A stretch of 64,000 nt of DNA from Maritalea myrionectae DSM 19524 (GCF_000423365.1 NZ_AUHV01000005.1:1-64000); one strand, 5' to 3'; positions 43,957-54,236 are shown, numbered from the stretch's first letter. Numbers and translations are program-made. Notes: a model not told the origin generated them from the letters alone.

Positions 43957-44078
43957 TCGGCCTTTTAGCGATTAAACTGATTTGATCAAATAGCTTTGGT
44001 TTTCACATTTATGCGTTTCAGAATGAGAGTCAGCTTCTTATTCGACGGGCGCACAATAAAGGGCTTCATGGCAGTTCC

Positions 44079-44564
44079 TCAATATTTGTCACTTTGATCA
44101 AAGATCGGTTTTCTCAATACGCCAAACAAAACAAGGACGACGAGCAATACGGCAAAGCCGAGCAGGGCAAGACTGTAAAATCCAAAACCGAGCATCATGC
44201 CAATCGCGCCTGAACTCCAAATGCTGGCACCTGTTGCGGTGCCAATTATTCTGGGTTCATCACCGCCGGACTTAATAATCGCGCCAGCGCCCAAAAAGCC
44301 GATGCCGGTAAGAACACCTTCTACAATACGCAACAGGCCGAGCTTTAGATTAGTATTGCTGCCCGCGTAGTAGGCGACAATTTCTTGCCCCATAATGGCG
44401 AGCAGGCATGTGGTCGACGCCACAATCATAAAAACACGGAAGTCTATGGGCTTGTTTTTCAAATTCCGATCGAGGCCGACGCAGAACCCGAAAAGAAGCG
44501 CCAGCGCAACACGCGCCACCGCGTCGGGCCATGTCAGGGTCTGAAATTGCAAAAACTGGTCCAT
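44079..44564 (-). CDS. mgtC: MgtC/SapB-family membrane protein
   Basis: A 161-residue MgtC/SapB protein with four or five helices. The family core is RVALALLFGFCVGLDRNLKNKPIDFRVFMIVASTTCLLAIMG and VLTGIGFLGAGAIIKSGGDEPRIIGTATGASIWSSGAIGMMLG. Members are linked to magnesium limitation and to control of ATP synthase or phosphate balance. The long C-terminal soluble domain of Salmonella MgtC is absent. It is a single gene. Confidence 0.9.
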   Translation of the reverse strand: MDQFLQFQTLTWPDAVARVALALLFGFCVGLDRNLKNKPIDFRVFMIVASTTCLLAIMGQEIVAYYAGSNTNLKLGLLRIVEGVLTGIGFLGAGAIIKSGGDEPRIIGTATGASIWSSGAIGMMLGFGFYSLALLGFAVLLVVLVLFGVLRKPIFDQSDKY

Positions 44565-44725
44565 AAACGCCCAAGTTCAGATTTAGCCTTGCTATTGCAG
44601 TGCAATCAAAACGAGCCAGGCGGTGAATGGTTCCCAATTCGTTAATTTTTTAGTGGGGCTGATGGACTCTTACAAAAATATCTGCTCAATAAAGCGAAGG
44701 TTTAATTTATTTTTTATTGAGCAAT

Positions 44726-45382
44726 ATGTTTGAGTTTATTTTTTCCGCGGCCAATGTGCCGTTTGGCGTCGCGTTGGCGATTGTGTTTTTCATTGCATTG
44801 CTGGAGGGCGTGGGCGCACTATTTGGTGCAGGGCTCAGCCAATTTGTTGACAGCATGCTGCCCGAGATGGATTTTGACCTCGATATTGCAGGCCCTGAAA
44901 TTGAATCCCCAGGCATTTTTGTTCAGTTCTTAAGCTGGCTCCGCTTTGGCCAAGTGCCTTTTATCATCCTGCTGATTGTGATCCTCACCCTGTTCGGGCT
45001 CACCGGCTTTGCCCTACAGACCTTTATGGCGGAAACACTTGGTGCTCCGCTGCCCGCATGGATCGCCGCCCCGTTGGCTGGTGTGGCCAGTTTGCCGCTA
45101 ATCCGTGGGTGTGCCGGGCTTTTGAACCGCATTATGCCGCGGGATGAAACGGATGCGATTTCGCGCACCGAATTGGTGGGACATCACGGGGTGATCACGT
45201 TGGGGCGAGCCGAGAAAGGTTCCCCTGCGCAAGCCCGCATCAAGGACGCACTAGGCAACAGCCATTATGTGATGGTGGAACCCTATGAGGGCGAACACGC
45301 CTTAGAGCAAGGCGATCAAATTACACTTTTGCGGCAAGACGAAACCCGTTTTGTGGCGATGAAAAATCAAACTGAAAACTAA
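44726..45382 (+). CDS. yqiJ: YqiJ-like inner membrane protein with OB-fold tail
   Basis: A 218-residue protein. Three membrane regions (about residues 14-35, 67-90, 103-128) precede a C-terminal NfeD-like OB domain (about 145-215, with TELVGHHGVITLGRAEKGSPAQARIKD). This is the usual partner of YqiK-type flotillins; the OB domain is thought to organise membrane flotillin patches. The gene lies 26 nt before the flotillin gene. The ATG is preferred over a TTG three codons earlier; neither has a strong Shine-Dalgarno box. Confidence 0.85.
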   Translation: MFEFIFSAANVPFGVALAIVFFIALLEGVGALFGAGLSQFVDSMLPEMDFDLDIAGPEIESPGIFVQFLSWLRFGQVPFIILLIVILTLFGLTGFALQTFMAETLGAPLPAWIAAPLAGVASLPLIRGCAGLLNRIMPRDETDAISRTELVGHHGVITLGRAEKGSPAQARIKDALGNSHYVMVEPYEGEHALEQGDQITLLRQDETRFVAMKNQTEN

Positions 45383-45408
45383 AACTTAAAATCCTTTGGG
45401 GAGGACCC

Positions 45409-47280
45409 ATGAGTAGTTCTGCACTTCAAATACTGGTGTTTGCCGGTATCATTCTGGTTGCCTTATTGACGATCGGCATCATTGTTTCACGACTTTATCA
45501 ACGCGCATCGAAAGAGATGTCGTTTGTACGCACAGGTTTTGGCGGCCAAAAAGTCATTATGAATGGTGGGGCGCTGGTGTTGCCGGTTTTGCATGAAATC
45601 ATCGCCGTCAACATGAACACGCTGCGCCTTCCGGTGCGCCGGGCAGACGATCAAGCCCTGATCACGAGAGACCGGATGCGGGTTGATGTGGTGGCTGAGT
45701 TTTATGTGCGCGTGCAGCCTACAGCTGACTCAATTGCAAATGCGGCACAAACTCTTGGTTCGCGCACCATGCGGCCCAGTGAGCTGAAAGATCTGATCGA
45801 AGGTAAATTCGTAGATGCTTTGCGCTCCGTCGCGTCTGAAATGAGCATGGAAGAATTGCACGAACAGCGGGTCAGCTTTGTTCAAAAAGTGCAACAAGTT
45901 GTGTCTGAGGATTTGTTGAAAAACGGGCTGGAACTGGAGAGTGTATCGCTCACCGGGCTGGACCAGACCAGCATGGAATATTTCAACCCTAACAATGCGT
46001 TTGATGCCGAGGGTTTGACCCGGCTGACGCAGGAAATTGAATCTCGCAAAAAAATCCGCAACGACATTGAGCAAGACACTGGAGTTCAGATTCAAAATAA
46101 GAATCTGGAAGCCGCTAAATTGAAGTTCGATCTGTCGAAAGAAGAAGAATATGCTCGCTTGCATCAAGAGCGGGAAGTTGAAGTGCGTCGTGCGCAACAG
46201 GCGGCGGAAATTGCTGTTGAGCAGTCAGAAAAACGCAAGGACGCGGAACGTGCACGGATCGAAGCTGAACAGCAAATCCGTCAATCCGAAATCACATCAG
46301 AGCGCGCGGTTGAAGAGGAACGCATTGCCAAAGAGCGGGTGATTGAAACTCAAGATATTGAGAAGCAAAAGACCGTTCGTATTGCCTCGCAAGATCGCGA
46401 AATTGCCATTGCTGAAAAGTCAAAAGAGGAAAGCTTGTCGCGCGCGACTGCGGACGAAGCCCGCGCTAAAGCTGTTGAGGCGGAAGAAAAAGTTGTTTCT
46501 GCCCGTGAGCGGGAAATCGCTGAACGGCAAAAGCAAATCGAATTGATCGAAGCGGCAAAGGAAGCGGAGCGTGACGCGATCAGCCTGAAGGTGGTGGCGG
46601 AAGCCCAGAAGGTGGCCGCGGCGGACAATGCTGAGGCTGTCCGCGAAGAAGCACGTGGTGAGGCCGACCGTGTCACCATCAGCGCAAATGCGGATGCGGA
46701 AGCCGAGAAAACCCGCGCGGCCGCGTCTGAAATTCGCTACGCGGTGGAAGCGACAGGTAACCGCGCTTTGAACGAGGCGGCGAACCTGCTTTCCAATGAC
46801 CAAATTTCCATGAAGATTAAGCTGTCTTTGATTGAGAATTTGGAAAACATCATCCGTGAAAGCGCCAAGCCAATGGAGAACATTGAAGGCATCAAGATCA
46901 TCCAAGTTGATGGGCTGACCAGCGCTCCTGCAGGTGGCAGCAATGGCCACGCCAATGGCGGTTCCGGCGGCAATTTGTCAGATCAGGTCGTGAATAGCGC
47001 TCTGCGTTATCGTGCTCAGGCGCCGCTATTGGATTCGTTGTTGAAAGAGGTTGGCCTTGATGGACATGACATTAATGGGCTGACCAATGCGGTGGATGAT
47101 TTGATTTCTGCGCCGAAAGCATCATTGCAAGAGGATGGTCCAACCGAAGAGGACATTGAGCAAGCCGCAATGGCTGATCGTGCCAACAAGGCCGCCAAAG
47201 CCCCAAAGGCAAATGGCGCTGAAACGCGAGAAGCGATTGGGGAAAAGCCCAAGTCAGATTCGAAAAACAAGAAATCATAA
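45409..47280 (+). CDS. yqiK: Flotillin-family protein (YqiK-like)
   Basis: A 623-residue SPFH/flotillin protein. An N-terminal helix (about residues 8-28) anchors it. The SPFH domain (about 35-230) includes LPVLHEIIAVNMNTLRLPVRRADDQALITRDRMRVDV. A long charged coiled coil with EA/ER repeats runs to about residue 450. The C-terminal tail has a GGSNGHANGGSGG linker and a low-complexity lysine-rich end. Flotillins scaffold membrane domains and are often induced by envelope stress. GGGGAGG precedes the start. A UUCG terminator follows. Confidence 0.93.
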   Translation: MSSSALQILVFAGIILVALLTIGIIVSRLYQRASKEMSFVRTGFGGQKVIMNGGALVLPVLHEIIAVNMNTLRLPVRRADDQALITRDRMRVDVVAEFYVRVQPTADSIANAAQTLGSRTMRPSELKDLIEGKFVDALRSVASEMSMEELHEQRVSFVQKVQQVVSEDLLKNGLELESVSLTGLDQTSMEYFNPNNAFDAEGLTRLTQEIESRKKIRNDIEQDTGVQIQNKNLEAAKLKFDLSKEEEYARLHQEREVEVRRAQQAAEIAVEQSEKRKDAERARIEAEQQIRQSEITSERAVEEERIAKERVIETQDIEKQKTVRIASQDREIAIAEKSKEESLSRATADEARAKAVEAEEKVVSAREREIAERQKQIELIEAAKEAERDAISLKVVAEAQKVAAADNAEAVREEARGEADRVTISANADAEAEKTRAAASEIRYAVEATGNRALNEAANLLSNDQISMKIKLSLIENLENIIRESAKPMENIEGIKIIQVDGLTSAPAGGSNGHANGGSGGNLSDQVVNSALRYRAQAPLLDSLLKEVGLDGHDINGLTNAVDDLISAPKASLQEDGPTEEDIEQAAMADRANKAAKAPKANGAETREAIGEKPKSDSKNKKS

Positions 47281-47303
47281 CCTCCTCCACCTTCGTTGGT
47301 TTT

Positions 47304-47329
47304 AAAGGGCGCTTCGGCGCCCTTTTTTT
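47304..47329 (+). terminator. Terminator after the flotillin gene
   Basis: AAAGGGCGC and GCGCCCTTT arms around a stable TTCG tetraloop, followed by further T. Confidence 0.92.
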
Positions 47330-47397
47330 GCGCGGTGGAACAGTTTCGGCCTGCAAATCGTTGATTAAATAAGAGTTTTTAAATGCAGAGGAGAACC

Positions 47398-48147
47398 ATG
47401 AATATGCACGCGCAGAAAACGGCCGTTCTTTATCGCATGGTGACCCCCGATCACATTTGCCCGTTTGGTGTTAAATCAAAGCATTTGTTGGAGAAACACG
47501 GGTATGAGGTGGAGGATCATCACTTAAAAGATCGCGAACAAACCGATGCCTTTCAAAAGGAACATCAGGTCAAAACCACACCGCAAACCTTTATTGATGG
47601 CAACCGTGTGGGCGGCTTGGACGAACTGCACGACTATTTGGAAGAGCCGTCCATGAAGCAGGAAGGCACCACCTATCAGCCTGTGATCGCCATTTTTGCC
47701 ACCAGCTTTTTGATGGCCCTCGCCATTGCCTATACGGCCAACAGCTTTTCAGTGGCGCGGGTGATTGAGCTGTTTGTGGCCACCAGCATGGCGGTGTTGG
47801 CGGTCATGAAACTGCGCGACCTGTTCAGCTTTACCAACCAGTTCGTCACCTACGACTTGCTGGCGCGCCGTTATGTGCCTTACGGCTATTTTTATCCGTT
47901 TGCTGAGGCAATGGCTGGTATTTTAATGGTGGCGGGCGCTCTGATTTGGGTCGCGGCTCCCCTTGCCTTTTTCATTGGTACGGTTGGCGCCATTTCGGTT
48001 TTCAAGGCGGTTTACATCGACAAGCGCGAACTTAAATGTGCCTGTGTCGGCGGCGACAGCAATGTGCCGCTGGGCGCGATTTCGCTCACCGAGAATTTGA
48101 TGATGGTGGGTATGGCCATTTGGATGGTGTTCAGCCGCTTGCTCTAG
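47398..48147 (+). CDS. Glutaredoxin-MauE fusion membrane protein
   Basis: A 249-residue two-domain protein. Residues 8-80 form a glutaredoxin domain with a single-cysteine active site C21-P-F-G and KTTPQTFIDGNRVGG, the glutathione-binding cis-Pro loop. Residues 95-249 hold four or five helices of the MauE/DoxX-like type with YDLLARRYVPYGYFYPFAEAMAG and a CAC motif near residue 217. MauE proteins help thiol-disulfide chemistry in the periplasm. The fused form probably relays reducing equivalents across the membrane (inference). The start follows AGGAG; an upstream in-frame start is less likely. Confidence 0.85.
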   Translation: MNMHAQKTAVLYRMVTPDHICPFGVKSKHLLEKHGYEVEDHHLKDREQTDAFQKEHQVKTTPQTFIDGNRVGGLDELHDYLEEPSMKQEGTTYQPVIAIFATSFLMALAIAYTANSFSVARVIELFVATSMAVLAVMKLRDLFSFTNQFVTYDLLARRYVPYGYFYPFAEAMAGILMVAGALIWVAAPLAFFIGTVGAISVFKAVYIDKRELKCACVGGDSNVPLGAISLTENLMMVGMAIWMVFSRLL

Positions 48148-48253
48148 CGGTTGCTCACTTCAGGCGGGCGCCAATTTCAGTTCAGCAGTGCGCTGAAGGG
48201 ATGACGGCCCGCGCGTTTGCGTCGCCGCACACACCCTTTGCGTGATGAAATAA

Positions 48254-48276
48254 AAGCGGCTGATCGCTTGTTTTTT
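48254..48276 (+). terminator. Weak terminator upstream of the mntP riboswitch
   Basis: AAGCG (48254-48258) and CGCTT (48265-48269) with a 6-nt loop, then GTTTTTT. A short stem, but well placed after the glutaredoxin-MauE gene and before the riboswitch. The 100 bp before it hold nothing else recognisable. Confidence 0.5.
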
Positions 48277-48303
48277 CGTTCAGACTCGCCTATGTCCCCA
48301 AGC

Positions 48304-48395
48304 ATTGGGGAGTAGCCTCCTTTACCGGGATTCAGTCAACACACTTGCGCTCATCGCATGGCTGGATCGACGCTTCGGCGTTTGGCGAGACCAAT
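48304..48395 (+). promoter_or_regulatory. Manganese riboswitch (yybP-ykoY motif)
   Basis: The leader of mntP has both conserved loops of the yybP-ykoY aptamer: GGGGAGTAGCC (48307-48317) in the first arm and GGCGAGACC (48384-48392) in the second. The basal helix closes ATTGG (48304-48308) with CCAAT (48391-48395), and GTCAACA lies between, as in known members. The class binds Mn2+ and turns on manganese efflux genes. A CCATG/CATGG hairpin (48401-48419) downstream, before the AAAGG ribosome binding site, may be the expression platform. Confidence 0.88.
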
Positions 48396-48453
48396 ATTGT
48401 CCATGTGCGTCCGCCATGGGCGAATATTGTGTAGATCGCGAAAGGCCACTCCC

Positions 48454-49008
48454 ATGCTCTCCAACAGTTTGATTGCTTTCAGCATGTCAGCTGACGCATT
48501 TGCCGCGTCTTTAAGCAAAGGGGCCGCTATTGGGCGTCCGCGTCTGGTTGAAGCGTTGCGCATCGGCCTTATTTTCGGGGTGGTGGAAATGATCACCCCC
48601 ATTATCGGTTGGTCCTTGGGCAATTTGGCCCACGCGATGATTACCTCAATTGATCATTGGGTCGCGTTCGGGCTGCTGGGCTTGATTGGTGCCAAGATGA
48701 TTTATGAGGCCCTGCACGAAAAGCCGGCACCACAGCCAGATTATCACCGCGTAGGTGTGCTGCTGCTCACCGCAATCGGCACCAGCATTGACGCGATGGC
48801 CGTGGGGGCGACCTTGGCCTTTTTGGAGGTCAATATTGTGTATATGGCCCTGCTCATTGGCGGCGCGACCTTCGTGATGGCCACCATTGGCACAATGACC
48901 GGGCAGATTGTTGGGGCGAAAGCGGGACGGATTGCCGAGATTATTGGTGGCCTGATCCTGATTCTGATCGGCACCCATATTCTTATCGACCATTTGGGCG
49001 TTATTTAA
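48454..49008 (+). CDS. mntP: Manganese efflux pump MntP
   Basis: A 184-residue six-helix protein with an internal repeat. Both halves carry the acidic metal motif: FSMSADAFAASLSKGAAIG near the N-terminus and AIGTSIDAMAVGATLAF near residue 103. It exports Mn2+. The start at MLSNSLIAF follows AAAGG; the longer frame upstream runs through the riboswitch and is not translated. Gene and riboswitch together give a strong functional call. Confidence 0.95.
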   Translation: MLSNSLIAFSMSADAFAASLSKGAAIGRPRLVEALRIGLIFGVVEMITPIIGWSLGNLAHAMITSIDHWVAFGLLGLIGAKMIYEALHEKPAPQPDYHRVGVLLLTAIGTSIDAMAVGATLAFLEVNIVYMALLIGGATFVMATIGTMTGQIVGAKAGRIAEIIGGLILILIGTHILIDHLGVI

Positions 49009-49477
49009 GCTGCAAGCGCATAAAGACACTTTCGGGATCTTCGCGATAATCGCCGAATGGGCCGCAATAGGCAAAGCCGAACTTTTCATACATGGCTCGT
49101 GCGGCGGCAGAAGCATCCCGGCTGCCGGTTTCCAAATAGATCTCACTGATCTGGAGCTCATTCGCCAACTTCAAAATATGATTGATGAGTTTGGTACCAA
49201 TGCCATGGCCGCGTCCGCTGGCAAGCACGTGCATTGATTTCACCTCAGCGGCATCAGCGCCGAACGGCTTGAACCCGGCCATGCCCACACATTGGTCGTC
49301 CAACCACGCGGTGAATAACTGCATCTCGTCAGCAGCTAATTCTTCGATGCTCAGCTCATGATTGCTTTCCGCCGGGTAATGGGCTGCGCCATAAGCGTGA
49401 TGTGCTTCGACCAAGTGGCGAAGCTGCGGATCGTTAAAATCTGCAGGGCGAATTTCAATTTGGGCAGTTTTGGACAT
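49001..49477 (-). CDS. GNAT-family N-acetyltransferase
   Basis: A 158-residue GNAT enzyme. VKSMHVLASGRGHGIGTKLINHILKLA carries the acetyl-CoA pyrophosphate loop (R/QxxGxG/A). EIYLETGSRDASAAARAMYEKFGFAYCGPFGDYREDPESVFMRLQL is the usual C-terminal half of the PA4866-like group. Acceptor unknown. Its 3' end overlaps that of convergent mntP by 8 bp. The ATG start is chosen; a TTG 36 nt upstream is possible. Confidence 0.88.
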   Translation of the reverse strand: MSKTAQIEIRPADFNDPQLRHLVEAHHAYGAAHYPAESNHELSIEELAADEMQLFTAWLDDQCVGMAGFKPFGADAAEVKSMHVLASGRGHGIGTKLINHILKLANELQISEIYLETGSRDASAAARAMYEKFGFAYCGPFGDYREDPESVFMRLQLK

Positions 49478-49560
49478 GATGGCGAATCCGCAGGAGAGAA
49501 CTTTTGCGCACAAGACTAGCGCACGAAAAAAAAGACGACCAACAAAATTTTAGGAGAAAT

Positions 49561-49636
49561 TGGTGGAGCCTAGCGGGATCGAACCGCTGACCTCTTCGCT
49601 GCCAGCGAAGCGCTCTCCCAGCTGAGCTAAGGCCCC
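49561..49636 (-). tRNA. tRNA-Ala (anticodon GGC)
   Basis: The minus strand folds as a full 76-nt cloverleaf: acceptor arms GGGGCCT/AGGCTCC with one G-U pair, D arm with AGCTCAGCTGGGAGAGC, an anticodon stem CTTCG/CGAAG with loop CTGGCAG (anticodon GGC), T arm with GGTTCGATCCC, and an encoded CCA end. Confidence 0.97.
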
Positions 49637-49736
49637 TAAAGGGAGCCGCAAAATGATTTGCGGCTGATTTGTTGGCGCAAATTAGTCAACTCGCGCGCGA
49701 GTTGCAAGACCGAAAATTGCGCCAACACGAAAAAAT

Positions 49737-50135
49737 TTATTCTGTTTCTTTTTTGATTGGAACATCGATGCCGATATTGTCGTCATCGTCGTCATCTTCC
49801 AAAAAGACATCATTGTCATCGGTGTTGATGTCATCGTCATCATCTTCCAGATCTACGTCCGGCAGATTTTTGATGTCATCATCGTTTTCATCTTCTTCAG
49901 CTTCATCCAAAGAAACAACTTCAGCGCCGGCAGCTGTTGCCGCGCTATCTGTTTCCACTTCATCTGCCACTTCTACAGTCTCTTCGATTTCCGGCTCAAC
50001 AACTTTGGCAGCTGCCGCTTCGGTCACAAATTCAGCCCCACATTTAGGGCATAAAATTGGATCGCGATTAAGATCATAGAATTTGGTGGCGCAGCTTAAG
50101 CACTGGCGCTTTGTTCCGCGGTCGGTCTTGGCCAC
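49737..50135 (-). CDS. TIGR02300-family acidic zinc-ribbon protein
   Basis: A 132-residue protein of unknown function conserved in alphaproteobacteria. A zinc-ribbon with C12-x2-C15 and C29-x2-C32 encloses the FYDLN motif. The rest is very acidic, with long Asp/Glu runs up to a basic last few residues. The GTG at 50135 gives the family start (MAKTDRGTKR) with an AGAGG box; a second GTG three codons earlier is possible. It sits between tRNA-Ala and aroA, its usual place. Confidence 0.9.
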   Translation of the reverse strand: MAKTDRGTKRQCLSCATKFYDLNRDPILCPKCGAEFVTEAAAAKVVEPEIEETVEVADEVETDSAATAAGAEVVSLDEAEEDENDDDIKNLPDVDLEDDDDDINTDDNDVFLEDDDDDDNIGIDVPIKKETE

Positions 50136-50304
50136 TTCAATCACCTCTTTAAGTTCATCTCAGTATTGGCAGGTTGGGTTAGAAGCTAGAACACAATCTG
50201 TCAAATGAAAACGGTACTTTTTTGTTTTCAATGCACCTGTTCACATTGTCAAAATTATGAAAGCCATGCTAGGAGTGCTGTTGCGTACCGTTAACTCCAG
50301 ATAG

Positions 50305-51666
<1,362 letters not shown>

Positions 51667-51678
51667 GGAAACCAAGAT

Positions 51679-52320
51679 ATGATCATCGCGATTGATGGCC
51701 CAGCGGCCTCGGGCAAAGGCACCATCTCCAAACGTTTGGCAAAGCATTTTGACTTGCCGCACATGGATACGGGGCTTTTGTATCGCGCCGTTGGATTTGC
51801 CATGCGCGATGATCTTGACCACCCAAATTGGGAAGAAAAAGCGGTAACGACTGCGCAGACATTAGAGCTGAGCCACTATCACGAGGATGATTTGACCACG
51901 GCGGAAGCCGGGATAGCCGCCTCCAAGGTGGCGCGCGTGCCAGAAGTGCGTGCGGCCTTGCAAACGGCTCAAAAGCACTTCGCCCATCAAATAGGCGGTG
52001 CCATTTTAGACGGCCGCGACATAGGCACCCGCATTTGCCCTGATGCAGACGTCAAACTCTATATCACCGCAGACGCCCATGCCCGCGCCCAGCGGCGCAC
52101 AAAGCAACTTAACGATCGCGGTGTGGACGTGACTTTTGATGAAATATTGGCCCAAATTGAAAAGCGCGACGCGGATGACCGTGATAATCCGGCTGGCGCA
52201 TTTTATGTTGCGCCCGATGCCCACTTGCTTGATACGACAAAATTGTCTATAGAGACCGCATTCCAAGCGGCTTTAGAGCTTGTGAACAGTGTTTTGGCGC
52301 AAAAGAAAAACACCCCATAA
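51679..52320 (+). CDS. cmk: Cytidylate kinase
   Basis: A 213-residue CMP kinase. The P-loop is AIDGPAASGKGTISKRLA. LDGRDIGTRICPDADVKLYITAD and RRTKQL complete the site. It phosphorylates CMP and dCMP. The order aroA-cmk-rpsA is conserved. The stop codon lies in the loop of a hairpin. Confidence 0.96.
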   Translation: MIIAIDGPAASGKGTISKRLAKHFDLPHMDTGLLYRAVGFAMRDDLDHPNWEEKAVTTAQTLELSHYHEDDLTTAEAGIAASKVARVPEVRAALQTAQKHFAHQIGGAILDGRDIGTRICPDADVKLYITADAHARAQRRTKQLNDRGVDVTFDEILAQIEKRDADDRDNPAGAFYVAPDAHLLDTTKLSIETAFQAALELVNSVLAQKKNTP

Positions 52321-52330
52321 GCGGTGTTTT
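52307..52330 (+). terminator. Hairpin overlapping the cmk stop codon
   Basis: AAAACACC (52307-52314) pairs with GGTGTTTT (52323-52330) across an 8-nt loop holding the stop codon. The T tail is short; it may only attenuate. Confidence 0.5.
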
Positions 52331-52425
52331 AAATCCAACTTTTGATCCACACACTTTTTCGCAGCTCGGCAATTGGGCTTTTGGCCATTTGCACCGCTTA
52401 GACACATCGCATGAAAGACAAGAAC

Positions 52426-52467
52426 AAGACCCTTGTGCCGGGAGTGCAAGCTCCGGGTCTTATTTTT
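52426..52467 (+). terminator. Terminator-like hairpin in the rpsA leader
   Basis: AAGACCC (52426-52432) pairs with GGGTCTT (52455-52461), with an inner GGAG/CTCC hairpin, followed by ATTTTTGG. It ends 50 bp before the rpsA start and 100 bp after cmk. It could end the aroA-cmk transcript, or attenuate or autoregulate rpsA if the rpsA promoter lies upstream of it. Confidence 0.6.
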
Positions 52468-52517
52468 GGTTTTGATGCGCGTTTTAACAAAAGAACGGCA
52501 CGTTGATCGGAGAATAC

Positions 52518-54212
52518 ATGACAGATACCGCTGTCACACAGGAAGATTTCGAAGCACTTTTGTTCGAAAGCTTTGAAGTTAACGAACCTGCTGAAGGTAA
52601 CGTTATTAAAGGCAAGATTGTTGCCATTGAAAAAGACCTCGCTGTTATCGACGTAGGTCTTAAAACCGAAGGCCGCGTGCCTTTGAAAGAATTTGGCGCT
52701 GCTGGCCGCGATGGCTCATTGCAGGTCGGTTCTGAAGTTGAAGTTTATGTTGATCGCGTTGAAAACGCGATGGGTGAAGCTGTTCTTAGCCGTGAAAAAG
52801 CACGTCGCGAAGAAAGCTGGGTTCGTCTTGAAGGACTCTTCAACAAGAATGAACGCGTTGAAGGCATCATCTTTAATCAGGTTAAAGGTGGTTTCACCGT
52901 TGATCTTGATGGCGCGACGGCATTTTTGCCACGCAGCCAAGTTGATATCCGCCCCATCCGTGACATTGCTCCATTGATGAATGTGGCGCAGCCGTTCCAG
53001 ATCCTGAAAATGGACAAGCGTCGCGGCAACATCGTTGTGTCTCGTCGTGCGGTTCTTGAAGAAAGCCGCGCAGAGCAGCGTTCTGAAATTGTTGGCAAGT
53101 TGGAAGAAGGCCAAGTGGTCGAGGGTGTTGTTAAAAACATCACTGACTATGGTGCATTCGTTGACTTGGGCGGCATTGATGGCCTGTTGCACGTCACCGA
53201 CATCGCATGGCGTCGCGTGAACCACCCATCAGAAGTGCTGTCTATTGGCGAAACCATCAAAGTTCAGATCATTCGCGTGAACTTGGAATCGCACCGCATT
53301 TCATTGGGCATGAAGCAGCTTGAAGCTGATCCTTGGGAAACAATCGATCAGAAATACCCATTGAACAGCCGTTTCACAGGCCGCATCACCAACATCACCG
53401 ATTACGGTGCGTTTGTTGAGCTTGAGCCAGGTATTGAAGGCTTGATCCACGTTTCAGAAATGAGCTGGACCAAGAAGAACGTACATCCAGGTAAAATCGT
53501 TTCTACCTCTCAAGAAGTAGAAGTGAAAATCTTGGAAGTCGATCCTGAGAAGCGTCGTATTTCACTTGGCCTTAAGCAGTGCCTCGACAATCCTTGGGAA
53601 GCCTTTGCGGCTAAATTCCCAGCGGGGACTGAAGTTGAAGGCGAAGTTAAGAACAAAACTGAATTTGGTTTGTTCATTGGCCTGGAAGACGATGTGGACG
53701 GCATGGTTCACTTGTCTGACCTCGACTGGAACCGTCAGGGTGAAGAAGCTTTGGAAGATTATAATCGCGGCGACGTTGTTAAAGCGGTTGTATTGGATGT
53801 TGATGTGGACAAAGAGCGCGTTTCTTTGGGCATCAAGCAGCTTTCAAACGATCCATTCACCGAAGCAACAGATGGCATGCGCAAGGGTTCAATCGTAACC
53901 TGCACCGTGAGCCAAGTGAATGATGGTGGCATCGAAGTTCAACTTGCTGATGGCGACATGACAGCCTTCATCAAGCGTTCTGACTTGAGCCGTGATCGTT
54001 CAGAGCAACGCCCAGAGCGTTTCGCTGTTGGCGACAAGATCGATGCACGTATCGTTCAGTTCGATCGCAAGACACGTCGTATGACTCTTTCCATCAAGGC
54101 GTTGGAAATCGCTGAAGAAAAAGAAGCTGTGGCCCAGTATGGTTCAACAGATTCTGGCGCTTCATTGGGCGATATTCTTGGCGCAGCCTTGAAGCAGAAC
54201 TCAGACGACTAA
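52518..54212 (+). CDS. rpsA: 30S ribosomal protein S1
   Basis: A 564-residue S1 with six S1/OB repeats; examples are KGKIVAIEKDLAVIDVGLKTEGRVPLKEF (repeat 1) and VEGVVKNITDYGAFVDLGGIDGLLHVTDIAW (repeat 3). It binds mRNA leaders on the small subunit. Codon use is strongly biased to GCT/CGT/GAA, as in highly expressed genes. The ATG follows CGGAGA; an upstream in-frame TTG is rejected. A very strong terminator follows. Confidence 0.97.
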   Translation: MTDTAVTQEDFEALLFESFEVNEPAEGNVIKGKIVAIEKDLAVIDVGLKTEGRVPLKEFGAAGRDGSLQVGSEVEVYVDRVENAMGEAVLSREKARREESWVRLEGLFNKNERVEGIIFNQVKGGFTVDLDGATAFLPRSQVDIRPIRDIAPLMNVAQPFQILKMDKRRGNIVVSRRAVLEESRAEQRSEIVGKLEEGQVVEGVVKNITDYGAFVDLGGIDGLLHVTDIAWRRVNHPSEVLSIGETIKVQIIRVNLESHRISLGMKQLEADPWETIDQKYPLNSRFTGRITNITDYGAFVELEPGIEGLIHVSEMSWTKKNVHPGKIVSTSQEVEVKILEVDPEKRRISLGLKQCLDNPWEAFAAKFPAGTEVEGEVKNKTEFGLFIGLEDDVDGMVHLSDLDWNRQGEEALEDYNRGDVVKAVVLDVDVDKERVSLGIKQLSNDPFTEATDGMRKGSIVTCTVSQVNDGGIEVQLADGDMTAFIKRSDLSRDRSEQRPERFAVGDKIDARIVQFDRKTRRMTLSIKALEIAEEKEAVAQYGSTDSGASLGDILGAALKQNSDD

Positions 54213-54236
54213 GTCTTTTAAGACTTTATGATTTGG

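Noticed and set aside
46140-46700. Repeat-rich stretch inside the flotillin gene as a DNA repeat
   Set aside because: The repetition is Glu/Ala/Arg coiled-coil coding sequence, not a nucleotide repeat array.
48358-48453. N-terminal extension of MntP
   Set aside because: The extra codons lie in the riboswitch aptamer; the internal ATG has a Shine-Dalgarno box and matches the family start.
49737-49950. GTCATC-rich simple repeat
   Set aside because: It encodes the Asp/Glu-rich tail of the TIGR02300 protein on the minus strand.
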